From NCBI GenBank assembly GCA_944548615.1, contig OX155972.1, forward strand, positions 8,083,719-8,147,718: DNA of 64,000 bases. The letters are read 5' to 3'. The number at the start of each line of letters is the position of its first letter. Position 1 is the first letter of the stretch. Below, piece after piece: positions 24,915 to 35,117 of this stretch. Origin of the DNA: Micropterix aruncella (taxonomy: Eukaryota; Arthropoda; Insecta; Lepidoptera; Micropterigidae). The translations under genes and the position numbers were made by a program. The notes under the pieces are model-generated. The model worked only from the letters and a program-made list of their open reading frames with translations, searched no databases and had not been told where the DNA came from.

Positions 24915-25000
24915 GTACCCATGCTTGAGACACAGGTTCTCCTTGTTTTCGAAGTTAAGCAGCGGTTAGCGCGGTCAGTACTTAGATTGAAGAACTCGTT
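24915..25000 (+). ncRNA. 5S rRNA-like sequence (SINE3-type head or 5S pseudogene)
   Basis: GGTTCTC, GAAGTTAAGCAGCG and GCGCGGTCAGTACTTAGAT appear in the order and spacing of eukaryotic 5S rRNA. They include the box A/intermediate region and most of box C, which together form the internal pol III promoter. The first ~20 bases (GTACCCATGCTTGAGACAC) are a diverged 5' part. After the C box the match fades into ATGCTATGGATGC-type sequence repeated twice (about 25001-25070). It is therefore not a full 5S gene and more likely the head of a 5S-derived SINE. Confidence 0.7.
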
Positions 25001-25190
25001 ATGCTATGGATGCCCGCCTGGAAGACTAATGATCATGGTGGTGCTATAGATGCCACACTAGAAGACGAGATGAGTTCCACGAAAAGACACTAATCCTGTC
25101 GATAAACCTAAAGAAAATGACTAACTTTAAACCAATCTGTTTACTAAATACTTTGTTTTTTTTATATTTTTTTATGTTTAACGCCCATAG

Positions 25191-25822
25191 TTTTATCGCC
25201 TAACTACGAAATAATGCTGACATTCATTGAAATTCTCATGCCTTTAGGGGCGCTTTTTCGCTCCGGGTTCCTGGTCACCTATGCATCTCTGGTCGGCCAC
25301 TGTAGCTGCCAGTTCGCTGTTCTAAGCTGCAGAGTAGAAAATCTGATCGAAAAGATGGCAGATCCAAAGGCGAATCAAGTTTCTATAGAGAAAATAATAA
25401 AATCGACGGTTGTTAGTCATTGTGAACTACTATCTATGATCTCAAAACTAAGAAATATGTACCATTTGATTGCAACTTTCAATTTGTTAATCATGGCTAC
25501 TTTTCTAATTCGATCTCTTGATATCCGCGGTATATTTTCAATTATAATTGTATTACCGTCGATTTTAATACTTTTCATAATTTCTTACATGAGTGAAGTC
25601 ATTAATACAGAACGAGAAAAATTCCACAATTCAATATACATGTCCCAATGGTATTTAACATCTCCCTTCCAGCGCAAAAAGTTATGGTTTATAACATTAA
25701 TGGCGTCTAAACCATCACTTTTAACACAAGCGAAAATATCGGTCCTATCCCTGAAAACCTTTCAGTCTTCGATTAATTTCTGTTATTCGGTTTATGCCAT
25801 TATTAAATCTAAGAATATTTAA
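25191..25822 (+). CDS. Odorant receptor-like gene, 3' exon (C-terminal half)
   Basis: A pyrimidine-rich tract and CCCATAG acceptor at 25190 precede a frame open to TAA at 25820. It encodes ~209 residues; the first ATG is at 25214. Counting from that Met, hydrophobic segments lie near residues 5-30, 84-100, 106-125 and 175-197. The ending YMSQWYLTSPFQRKKLWF, then SKPSLLTQAKISVLSLKTF, then a final helix with CYSVYAII matches the 7tm_6 odorant receptor C-terminus. There the region near the last helix contacts Orco and forms the channel gate. The exon lacks the introns usually seen near receptor C-termini. It needs one base from the exon before it, while exon 3 supplies two, so a small exon is missing, the gene is broken, or the halves belong to different receptors. 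Confidence 0.8.
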
Positions 25823-25951
25823 ACATACTTTATATTTTAAGCTTACCTGTGTTTCTTAACCCTGCAACTGTAACGTTGGCATTTACCACTTCAGCTGTAA
25901 CGTTTCTATGCCCCTATTATAAAAACCAACCAACTTTGAAATTAAAGGCAA

Positions 25952-25957
25952 AATAAA
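25952..25957 (+). promoter_or_regulatory. Polyadenylation signal AATAAA
   Basis: It lies about 130 bases after the receptor stop codon, a sensible distance for the gene's 3' UTR. It is the first canonical AATAAA after the stop. Confidence 0.5.
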
Positions 25958-27185
25958 TTGAAGCCAATTGATCTAGAACATTTTTTTATCTTGAATTTAA
26001 AACATGTTGTACAAATCGTATTACAAAATAATAAAAACTTATACATTTAATTTTTTTTAAAACTACTAAACCTATTTAGTCCAATTCATCATCTGTCGCC
26101 CGAAGTTCAAAGCACTGATTGCAAACAATGTTCAAATGACTCATATAAATGAACTTACAACACTTTTTATATAATGTTTTACCTTTAAGAACCTTTGAGT
26201 TTTGGAAAACTATGTTACCATACCGTAACCAACTCCGTTCATTAGATACAGTTCAATAGCTCACGGACAGAAAACGTCTACTGTCTTAAATCCGATAACT
26301 TAGTTATAATGAGTGAATTGATGATGTCATGCCAGTGTTGCCAATCTGGACAAAAAAATACCAACATATTACTGCGCCTGGGGTTTTTGTACACCCGCGT
26401 TACAGCTGAAGGATTAATTATATTAGAAAAAAAACTATTTTTGCATAAAGTTGACAGGTTATATTGATTGGTCTGATATTCTTGGAATGGTATCTTTCTG
26501 TGTACCATCGCGACTCACTCGCCAAACGGATTTATTCCACCTTCCGCAGGTTGGCACTAATTATAAATTATGCACAAAACTGTTTCATTTATAGGGTATG
26601 TAATATTTGTAATAGCTATGCGATATTGAAGTATTGAATATGTCATCTATCTCTCGTAAGAAAGCAATGATTAATGACGGTGTTGATATATCATTGTAAT
26701 CACAATAATATAATATAATATGAATCATATGTGTTCAAGAATACATTTAAATAATATGTATGACTATATCATGAAACGTGTATTTACATAAACATTTTAT
26801 TTAACTCCTCCCTTCACAGACCAACCTATGTGTGTATTTTCTTTTCAAAAAAATATGTTGTGTTTAAATTATAATTGTTCGAGTGAAAACATGTAATTAG
26901 CTTTAAATTTGAAATTTAATAATTGTATACGGAATATATTGTAACAGCTGTAGGATTCCTAAACAATAATAAAATGAATAAAAAATATATGCTTACGAGC
27001 GAATTTAATATATTGATGGATATAGCATGAGTACATCGTCATGATTCCAGACTCGATGAAAAACGGCTCACACGAAGTTCTCTGAGAAACTGCCCGGTTC
27101 AAGCCGCTCCATCGGCGTCAGGGAAGAACCGGTCCTAACAATCAAATAGTGCACGTAAATTTGAATTCCTGCTTTAGATAGCCAA
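25958..27185. other. Intergenic DNA
   Basis: AT-rich, with no gene, repeat structure or element ends that I can support. Confidence 0.45.
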
Positions 27186-27440
27186 GAATTGATTGGGCGC
27201 GAGGACGTACCCCTGTCGCACGCCGCGGTGCCATTAGTCATCTCCTCAGCCGGTCCGGCGCGCGGCGATCGCGGACGGTTTCGTCGCGTCAGCAAAACCG
27301 TCCGCAGAGCCTCCATAATTTACAGCCCGGCCCGTGATTGCACCCCCTTCACGGCTCGGCGCTCCGGCCGACCGAAAATGAAAACGTCACCGCGGTCTCC
27401 CATTTTTTACAGACTTGATTTATTCTTCTTCTTATAAAAG
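27186..27440. other. GC- and CpG-rich patch next to a Penelope terminus
   Basis: The patch is unusually rich in CG dinucleotides for this window (GGCGCGCGGCGATCGCGGACGG region). It is open for ~80 codons on both strands only because GC-rich DNA lacks stops. It abuts the Penelope terminal piece and may be element sequence or a regulatory island. Confidence 0.35.
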
Positions 27441-27610
27441 CACCGCGTCTGGCATCAGCTAACTGATAGTGGCAACCGTGCGTGATGTACATTTACCGGA
27501 CGTTTCGGAGCCCGTGGCTCCTTCTTCAGCGGCAAGAACAATACGGCAGTCGAAGCTGTCACATGTAACTACCCGCATTCCTCTGTGGTGCTGGGAGAGG
27601 TGTGTAATAG
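27430..27610 (-). mobile_element. Penelope-like element terminal repeat fragment
   Basis: The minus strand carries the CTGAAGA...GAAACGTCC motif typical of Penelope terminal repeats. The related Penelope piece at 47.9 kb shares CCGAAACGTCGGG-type sequence. No reverse transcriptase or endonuclease is next to it. Confidence 0.55.
27491..27533 (-). ncRNA. Candidate minimal hammerhead ribozyme
   Basis: Read on the minus strand: a short stem I strand GCCG, the core CTGAAGA, one extra A, a perfect six-pair stem II (GGAGCC, loop ACG, GGCTCC), then GAAAC, GTC, and CGGT, which can close stem I. Stem III is almost absent. Penelope-like elements are known to carry minimal type I hammerheads of this form in their terminal repeats. 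The extra A between core and stem II may weaken it. Confidence 0.5.
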
Positions 27611-27746
27611 GCGGGAAAATACATTTTTAAATAAAATATTCGATTTAGAATTTGGTAATGTAGAAATAAATAATGATAATATGTAGAGCGTATGAGAATA
27701 TATACGTGAAAGAATTAATATTTGGTGTAATTTGTATCACACTGTT

Positions 27747-27748
<2 letters not shown>

Positions 27749-27778
<30 letters not shown>

Positions 27779-27850
27779 TGAGTAAGGGTGTGTTTATGTG
27801 TGCGAGTGTGTATGTGTGTGAGGGTATGTTTGTGAGAGTATGAAAAACAG
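27749..27850. repeat. GT/GA microsatellite
   Basis: (GT)n runs into (GA)n and then imperfect GTGTGT/GAGTGT. Confidence 0.9.
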
Positions 27851-28034
27851 ATAAATATATATGTATATATTAAAGGGGTGTTTACTTTAGGATGGAATGT
27901 GTCTGTATCGGTTTATTAGTGTTGAATATTCAGGCCTTTGCCATGGCAAGCTCCAAGTACCCACATAATATGTCCCAGTCTCCATGTTTTGAGCTTTATT
28001 TCATACTATCATCGAGCATTTATTACATACTTAT

Positions 28035-28240
28035 TACAGCCGGAACGAAAGGTTGATGAAAGGAAAATGACTACTCGCCGTCCTGTAATAATATCCGAGC
28101 TGTATAATAATATCCAAGACGTATTATCCGAGCCGTATAATAATATCCGAGCCGTATTATCCGAGCCGTATAACAATATCCAAGCCGTATACATTGAGAT
28201 ATATCTCAATGGCCGTATAGTAATATCCGAGGGTGGGATT
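28035..28240 (+). repeat. Dispersed repeat with internal ATATCCGAGCCGTAT tandem units
   Basis: Starts AGCCGGAACGAAAGGTTGATG and then repeats an ATATCCRAGCCGTAT motif several times with 15-39-base spacing. The same start recurs at about 32505 with a single unit, so the tandem units expanded at this copy. The open frame across it (27938-28348) merely reflects the period, which is divisible by three. Confidence 0.7.
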
Positions 28241-28545
28241 AAAAAAGTAGTCGGTCCATTAGGCGATTTTTTTAAACAACGTTGCATCGAATACGCACCT
28301 ATTTTTTATCACACGACTGCCCAAATTAAAAGGAGTGTAATGTGTTAAGGGTTTATCTTTGTATGTTTTCCGTTTCTTTATTCCACTATAACTTCTAAAT
28401 GCTCAAACCGATTTAAAAGTATGTAGTATTGTTAGAACCTTTATGTCATCCTGAGTGTCAGGTTACCTTAAATGTCAACGTATCAAGTAAATAGTTTTTT
28501 AAATGTATAAATCTCCAAATGACACTAAATTAATATAAATATATA

Positions 28546-28740
28546 GTGTTTAGTGTCAAATGAAAGGTGTCATTGAGTACATTTCGAAAATATATTATAT
28601 GTATCTACTCGTATATTAATAAATACAAAAACCACAAATATTTCATAAAAAAACGTAAACAAAATTATTTTGAAAACAGTAGATCACTTTTTGTAACGGC
28701 AGTCGTGTTTTTTATTTATTTCAATTTATTTATTTGTTTT
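28546..28740. repeat. Dispersed repeat, inverted relative to 38030-38215
   Basis: Shares GTGTTTAGTGTCAAATGAAAGG, CAAATATTT and TAACGGCAGTCGTG blocks with the other copy in reverse orientation. The AACGGCAGTCG motif also marks the inverted ends of the 54.9-kb element. Confidence 0.65.
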
Positions 28741-29042
28741 AAAATGTATTAGAAATATGTAGGTATATATTAAAATCGTTTTGTATAAAAATTCAATCTG
28801 AGTATATTTGTGCGCGCGAAATTCGAAAAGTAAACGTTCGATTGACTGTAAATTTTGACACAACGTTACATTCAAATACACGCAAATTTACAGTAAAATG
28901 AAATGTTGACCCGACGTTGCATTCGAATACTAGCGACAAAAGCCCCGCGCCGGTGAAATCTTCGTTGCGCTTGACATCGATGGGTTTCCCATTCATTTCT
29001 TATCAGACTGAGCCACAGAGATGCGTGGCCGGGTTTAACTAG

Positions 29043-29490
29043 TCTATACTAATATTATAAAGAAGTAATGTCTGTAAGTTTGTATGCAGGGAGTAATCTC
29101 CGAAACTACTCATCCGATTTCAAAAATTCTTTCACTAATGGAAAGCTCTATATTATCGTTTTTATTCGATAAATGGTTTTTATTGCGAAATCACGATATT
29201 TGTATATCAAGTCGAAGAAAAATGAGCCGGTGAGTTGTTTTATCGGCGTGCGCTGACGAAACTGTTTGATATATGTGTAAACAATATATGACAAAAATAT
29301 CGATCTCCAAGGGATCTATGAAAAGTCACCGACAGCATATATCCAACTTTTATATTTAAGCCATAATAACTGCTTTTATTTAAAAAATAAATAAGAGAAA
29401 ATATTGTAAGAATCCTTATCAAAATAATTTATGCATTATCACAGAGATAAAATTATTTATTTATTGCAAGTTTTTAGGCGGTATAGTAAT
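29043..29490 (+). mobile_element. Family H Helitron, 5' part
   Basis: Begins TCTATACTAATATTATAAAG and keeps the GCATGCAGGGAGTAATCTCCG-like and CACCGACAGCATATAT blocks of the family. The CTAG end is missing. Confidence 0.65.
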
Positions 29491-30137
29491 AGATATATCT
29501 CGAAATTAGTGATGCCTGCAAGAACCTCATAATACCTTGCTCAGCATACAGCGGAGGGCGACGCGGGTGGCAAAGATGAGATTCGTACGTCTACGAGGTA
29601 GGTAGCGTGCATCTGAAGGAGACGTCTTGCACTATATATTTTATTTATTGATTTATTTATTTAAGAATCTAATTACTATAAAACATTGATTAGCTTACAA
29701 AAATAACAGGAACCGAATGGCAAAACCTTAACCTTTTGCTTATTTGTTTCTGTCACCCAACTGGGACTAGCTCATTCTAGGGTGGACAGGACACTAATAT
29801 TATAATCAAGTTTGCTTGATTGCTTACAGTTTTAGTAAAAAACTGATAACACTAAAGCTAATGGGCCCTTGCTGAGTTGGCCACGAAGACAGGAATCTTG
29901 TTGAGTTGGCCACGAAGACAGGGACCTTGCTGAGTTGGCCACGAAGACCCATTCTGTTCAGGGTTGGTCACACTCACGGGTCAACACCTATCCGACGGCC
30001 TCCACGCATGAAAAACGAGCCTGGGTAGGACTCTGGCCTTATGGTTAGTTTCCCGTGAGAATCAACCTTCTGGCGTTCCTGGATAGTCTGCGCACCGTGT
30101 GGCGTAAGCCAATCGACTGTGCACTCTGACTAACAGT

Positions 30138-31793
30138 TTAGTGGTTTCAAGGTGGCAGGTGAGGGTGGAGAACCCACCCACCGCCCGGGCAGTTATAACG
30201 ACGGTGGTCGTCTTATCTGCCCGGGATATCATGCAACGACACCCCGCGCGTACCAGAAGGGTATACGCGCGGGGGGTAAAGAAAGGTAGCCACCCCCCCC
30301 GTACCACCCCGAAAACCCATTTATTCAGTATAAAAAACAGAAGAAGGTAACAACAAAAGAAGATAAGAAATAGTCGTAAAAATAATAATAAAATAAACAC
30401 AAAGCAGAGATTAAAGTTAAACAAAGACAGGCTACCAAACACAGACAGGATGTCGGGGGGACTAAGTTGTTAGTGAGGGGGTATGTAGACGTATGGGTCA
30501 TGGGGCGGTCTCGTGGGGGACGGCCGAACCAAGGTCCTCAGGCAGGGGACGCGACCGCGGGGGCGGTTTGGGGGACGGCACATAGACGGGCACTTCGGGC
30601 TGGAAGTGGCCTTCGCATCACGCCACTGGTGTCGGGGGGGACCCCAAAACTGGGGTTCCCGGAAGCCTCAAGCCTCTTCCCAAAGGGAAACCCACTTCTT
30701 CACGAAGCATCGGAACGCGCCGAAACAACGCCCACACTCGACCAGATCCGCATACCATATCGGTAGGCGCTTGGCGCACGCGCCGACCTCACGCACCAAT
30801 TCATCCCGTGCGGTCGAGAGCTTTGGGCATATCCAAATGACGTGTTCTGCCGTTTGAAGTCCATGCCCACACACGCACCAGGGGTCACGGGAGAGTCCAA
30901 AGTCAGACAGCTTGGCTTTGAACTCCCCATGGCCCCCGACCAGCTGGGTGGTATGGTGATCGAACCGCAGAAAACACGCATTTTTCATTCTCGCCTCTAC
31001 CGACGGAAAGAAGCAGTGGGTGAGGCGGCTCGTGCCGCCAGCATCCCACCTCTCCTGCCAAACACGAAGGGATTCCGCACGAATCAGGCGGGCAAACTCC
31101 CCAGCTCGATACCCCGCCGGGTCAACCGAGAGGCCATGAAAGACCACTGGTCCTCCCCGACGATACCGAGCCAACGCTGCGCGCTCCAAAACCTCTAAAT
31201 CGATGGGCAGGACGCCCGCAATGACAGGTAGCGCGAGAGTGGACGTCGTACTGTACGCCCCGGTCATAGCCACGAGAGGGATGCGCTGCCCACGCAAGAG
31301 AGCCACTCGGGTTGCCTCCGGGATGTGGTGCTCCGTCCACGCACGTGCAGCGTACGTCACACGTGGTACGAAGACACCTTCGTATATCGTCCTTACCGCA
31401 GGGAAACGAATTCCCCAGTCGGCTCGGCTCGCTTCACGGAGAGCAAAGAGGAGGGACCGGGATTTCTCGGCTACAATTTTCGCGTGCGTAAGGAAGGAAA
31501 AAGACGCCGTCAGCGCGACCCCCAGGTACCGGACAGACTCCGGAAAGGATACCGGGCGGCCGCTCAATCTGATGACCGGTTTACGCTTGAGGCGCCCCTT
31601 CAGGAGAAGCGCCTGAGTTTTAGCCGGTGAGAAGGTCAGTCTGTTACGCTGGCCCCACCCGAGGATGAGGTCCAACGACGCAGCTACCCTTCTCTCGACC
31701 TCGGCGCGACTTCTGCCACCCACCAGTAGGAGAGCGTCGTCAGCATATGCACTGACGGCGCATCCCGCCGGGTATGGTAGTCCCAGAAAATCG
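30138..31793 (-). mobile_element. 5'-truncated R1-clade non-LTR element
   Basis: Flanked by the 10-bp direct repeat GACTAACAGT at 30128-30137 and 31794-31803, a clean target duplication within family S. On the minus strand it starts abruptly just before the YADD motif and ends ...CCACTAA without a poly-A tail, as R1-type elements often do. About 500 bases of untranslated sequence follow the coding end. Confidence 0.88.
30668..31793 (-). CDS. R1-clade reverse transcriptase, C-terminal part
   Basis: Minus-strand frame open from the element's truncation point to the stop at 30668. The catalytic AYADD lies near 31737-31751, upstream of the first apparent start (a GTG at 31723), so the true open frame is longer than the 351 residues counted from there. 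Numbered from that GTG: SVRYLGVALTASFSFLTH at 63-80, helical thumb, and a C-terminal zinc-knuckle-like CVCGHGLQTAEHVIWIC at 283-299 (C-x-C-x8-H-x4-C; R1 elements commonly have C-x2-C). The GC content is far above the surroundings. No stop breaks it, so the insertion is fairly recent, but lack of endonuclease and most of RT makes it inactive. Confidence 0.9.
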
Positions 31794-32394
31794 GACTAAC
31801 AGTCGGGGGAGTCTGGAAGTAGTACTGTTTCCTATAGAGCGGGGGTAGTTGCGGACCTTACGGCGACTGCTCTTGAAATGACCAACGGCTACCCGATCCT
31901 GGGTGAACAGCCGGGCAAAGGACGCTGTGGTCCGCGATAAATTCGGTAAACACCGTTTCACCGCTTCGCAAGGGAGAGGACCGCGCAAGCGACCTCGAAC
32001 TCGTAACCAATCGAGATACCGGAGTAATCTGGTCACAATTGGAAGTAAGGGCGTGAGTGTAGGCCCGCCGGGTAACACTCCTGGCTATCTCGCGGTTAAG
32101 GCGTTGGCCTCTTACGGGCTTGCGGCGTAGCTAGATGGTGGACTGTTTTGTCCTCAAGTCTTCTGCTCTCACTCCAGGGAGATAGAACGACTAATCGTTA
32201 AAACTTCCTGAGGTGACGGGCTCGCTCACTATAGTCGACAACCCTAGTTGCCCTAAAATATGGTCTTCAGAATAAAATAAAAAAAAAAAAAAAATAATAA
32301 TAAAAAAATATTTAAATATAATATAATAATTGTACCTAAAGGTAGCGTCTAAAAAGGAAAATAAACGCCACCACACTTAAATAAACAAATCGAT

Positions 32395-32434
32395 TCGAAA
32401 CTTTACGCGAAGCGAAGCCGCGGGCAACGGCTAG
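32395..32434 (+). mobile_element. Helitron 3' end remnant
   Basis: GCGAAGCCGCGGGCAACGG then CTAG followed by T, the same terminus family as the receptor-intron Helitrons. Confidence 0.6.
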
Positions 32435-32504
32435 TTATAAATAAAATCTTATGGTAAAACATCAATATAATATTCGATCTCAAACACTGGGTAAAGTATT
32501 ATTA

Positions 32505-32830
32505 TAGCCGGAACGAAAGGTTGATGAAAGGAAAATGACTACTTCCGTCCTGTAATAATATCCGAGCCGTATATCTAGCCCATTACGTCCGACGAAGGGT
32601 GGGATTATATTTTCGGGTGACAAAAGAGCCATTATCATTGGCGAGAAAGCCATCCGGGTATCATAAAGGTATGCGCCGGATACATTCCTTTGTTTTCATG
32701 GCTGAAATCCGCCTCAAGCTTCGGACAATGATAATCCCACTCGCCTTTGTTTTACTTAGCCTTATTTCTAGCCACTCAACTGGGATACAACATAAATTAC
32801 AGCCTATAAGAACTTTGCGACCGGACTGAA
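32505..32830 (+). repeat. Dispersed repeat, second copy of the 28-kb family
   Basis: AGCCGGAACGAAAGGTTGATG start and a single ATATCCGAGCCGTAT unit, followed by the GATTATCATTGTCCGA-type inverted pair (about 32625-32640 against 32720-32745). Confidence 0.55.
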
Positions 32831-33029
32831 TATGAAATACCGTAGTTTCATACTAGACCATATTGAAACTATTGAATTATTCACACATCCAACACTCTAA
32901 GGGTTGAACGTGAAAAGAACGAGACGATTTGTTCGTTTGTTTTGCTTGAATAACTTTAATATAATATATAATACAACATATATATTATATATATATAATA
33001 TATAATACAACATTGTTGTATTATATTGT

Positions 33030-33132
<103 letters not shown>

Positions 33133-33435
33133 ACATAATATAATACAACAAGTTTATATAAAGGGTTTGCTATATTAGGTGAAACCATTTACAACAAAAA
33201 AAACATGAAAATTTATTGCTGTTCAAGTTCAAAATTATTTAATTTTATTCAAGGAGATTTGGATACATCACTTTCTGAAGATTATATCGCGCAAGTGGTC
33301 ACTCTTAGCTCGAATGACGTAATGTGCCCGTTGCTTGGCATTTTCATCGTATTTGCCAATGTTTCCGCCAATATGGCGGCTATTTCCTGGCGGATGTTAG
33401 CCTTAAAAGTTCGCCTTGTGTCCTTGGCTTGTTGA

Positions 33436-34360
33436 TATTTATTTATTTATTTATTTAAGAATAAATTACTATAAAACATTGATTTGCTTACAAAAATAAC
33501 AGGAACCGAATGGCAAAATCTTAACCTTTTGCTTATTTGATTCTGTCACCCAACTCGGACTAGCCCGTTCTAAGGTGGACAGGACTCTTACAATCAAGCT
33601 TGATTGCTTGATTGCTTAAAAATATTCAAGATTTAGTAAAAAGCTAATAACACCAAATTGCCCTAAAATGTGGTCTTCAAAATAATAATAATGATAATAA
33701 AAAATATTAAAAGATAATATAATAATTAAAATGAAATTCCATTATAAATTAGGCAATAAATATAATATAAAATTCGATTAAATAATATAAATAAAGTTAT
33801 ATGTGAGAAAAGAAAGAAACAGTCATTAATATTTAATATATGTTAAGTACTTAATATAAAAATAAAAAATATAAAAATACCTAGGCAAAAAAAGTACAAT
33901 TCATTGTCAAAATAATATATAACAAGAAAGTTAAATATTTTTTGGTAATTAGTTCAATGTTACAATATACTCAACATACATGTTTAAAAATATGTTAATA
34001 ATTTGTGCATCTAAGTTTCATTAAATTATTATTTCTAACATTTGATGTATGGTTAGTCTTTCATGATTCGATAACCATTTCTTTAATTTATTTTTGAATT
34101 CCCTAAATGTCAAATTCATTTTTATTTCCATATTGATCAGATTGTAAAATCTCGGCGCAATGAAAAAGTAATGTCTTTGACCAAATATTTTTTTCAATCT
34201 GGGTATTATTAAACTATTTTCTAAAATTTTCTCGTTGGTCTTCAGTTCTGAATTATTCCTAAATTTGAGTTATTGTCCAAAAATAACATTAAGAGGGAAG
34301 TTTTTATAAAAGTTGCCCTTCCTTATAAAGTTCATTAGTAGGATGGCGATATGATCTATG
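33436..34360 (-). pseudogene. CR1/Jockey-like LINE 3' end with C-terminal coding scrap
   Basis: (TAAA)n tail at 33437-33460 on the minus strand and an untranslated region shared with 29640-29868. At about 34051-34186 a short frame reads GQRHYFFIAPRFYNLI then FREFKNKLKKWLSNHE, the conserved end of LINE ORF2 (compare CFFIAPKVYNSL and FKGKVKNWLLD in the element at 38.3 kb). Upstream coding is frameshifted and cut by a Helitron at 34371. Confidence 0.72.
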
Positions 34361-34370
34361 TAGAATAATC

Positions 34371-35094
34371 TCTACTAATATTATAAAGAGGTGAAGTTTG
34401 TGACGTTGTAGGAAATAATCTCCGGATCTACTGAACCGATTTGGAAAATTCTTTTACCAATAGAAAGCCACACTATTTGTGAGTGTCATAGGCTATATGT
34501 TAATTCGAAAAATGAAAAGACTTTTTAGTGGTAGTCGGATTTGCAAAGTAAGTCGGAGAATAAGCGGTCGAACGAAAACGTTTCTTAGTAATGCTGCCTT
34601 AACGATGAGAGATATATGATTAAGTTCTGGGGCAAAGTTGTAGAGCTTGATAATGCCTACAAAAAAGTCAGCGACAGCATATGTCTAACTTTTATATTTA
34701 AGTCACAAAAAGTAGTAATTTATATTTAAAAAATCTTTAGGTCATGTTTATTGGTCATATTATTTACAATTAAAAATTCTTATCAAACTAAGTAAATTCA
34801 TCGTCTCAAGTGTTTAAAACAAAAGACTTTTTCTTTGACTGCATATAATTTCCCTTTTAGTGCATAAATAGTTAAAGAGATAATATGCTCACAAATAAGA
34901 CACTCACAAGAAGACACTCACAAATAACTGTATTATAGTCAAATTGGCATGGAAATACATACATACATATGCAGTAAAAATATAACCATTCTTTTGGTAG
35001 TCAGGAAATAAATCATAGCACTCAGTACTATCCGAAACACACTCATAATTTCATCACGGGTAAAAAGTTTTACCGCCCAACGAAGTGGGCACGG
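34371..35094 (+). mobile_element. Family H Helitron (3' end lost)
   Basis: Begins TCTACTAATATTATAAAG and follows the 23.6-kb copy to GAAGTGGGCACGG, where it stops short of CTAG and meets a mariner-type scrap. Confidence 0.75.
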
Positions 35095-35117
35095 TATAAA
35101 TTTCTGCGCAACCATTG

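Larger units (their letters stand above)
29869..32246 (+). mobile_element. Family S copy B, interrupted by an R1-type element
   Basis: The first part, 29869-30137, starts with three ~33-bp tandem repeats of GAGTTGGCCACGAAGAC. The second part, 31794-32246, runs from GACTAACAGTCGGGGG through CTATAGAGCGGGGG to GGTGACGGGCTCGCTCACT. The two parts join seamlessly when compared with copy C, which is uninterrupted at this point. This copy itself sits in the LINE tail. Confidence 0.85.
29640..32330 (-). mobile_element. LINE 3' tail split by nested insertions
   Basis: The pieces 29640-29868 and about 32247-32330 together match 33436-33720 continuously (TTATTTATTTA tail, ACAAAAATAACAGGAACCGAATGG, then TTGCCCTAAAATATGGTC). 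The intervening 2.4 kb is therefore inserted. The tail reads as (TAAA)n on the minus strand. Only the untranslated end survives in this copy. Confidence 0.8.

Noticed and set aside
24915..25000. Functional 5S rRNA gene
   Set aside because: Only the promoter-bearing middle matches. The 5' and 3' strands that pair to form helix I have diverged and no T-run terminator follows at the right place.
27068..27437. Two overlapping 82-codon frames on opposite strands
   Set aside because: GC-rich DNA with few stops, no motif, and neither has a plausible gene context.
30467..31630. Several plus-strand open frames of 75-137 codons
   Set aside because: They lie opposite the R1-type reverse transcriptase and are open only because that sequence is GC-rich; the minus-strand frame has the catalytic and zinc-knuckle motifs.
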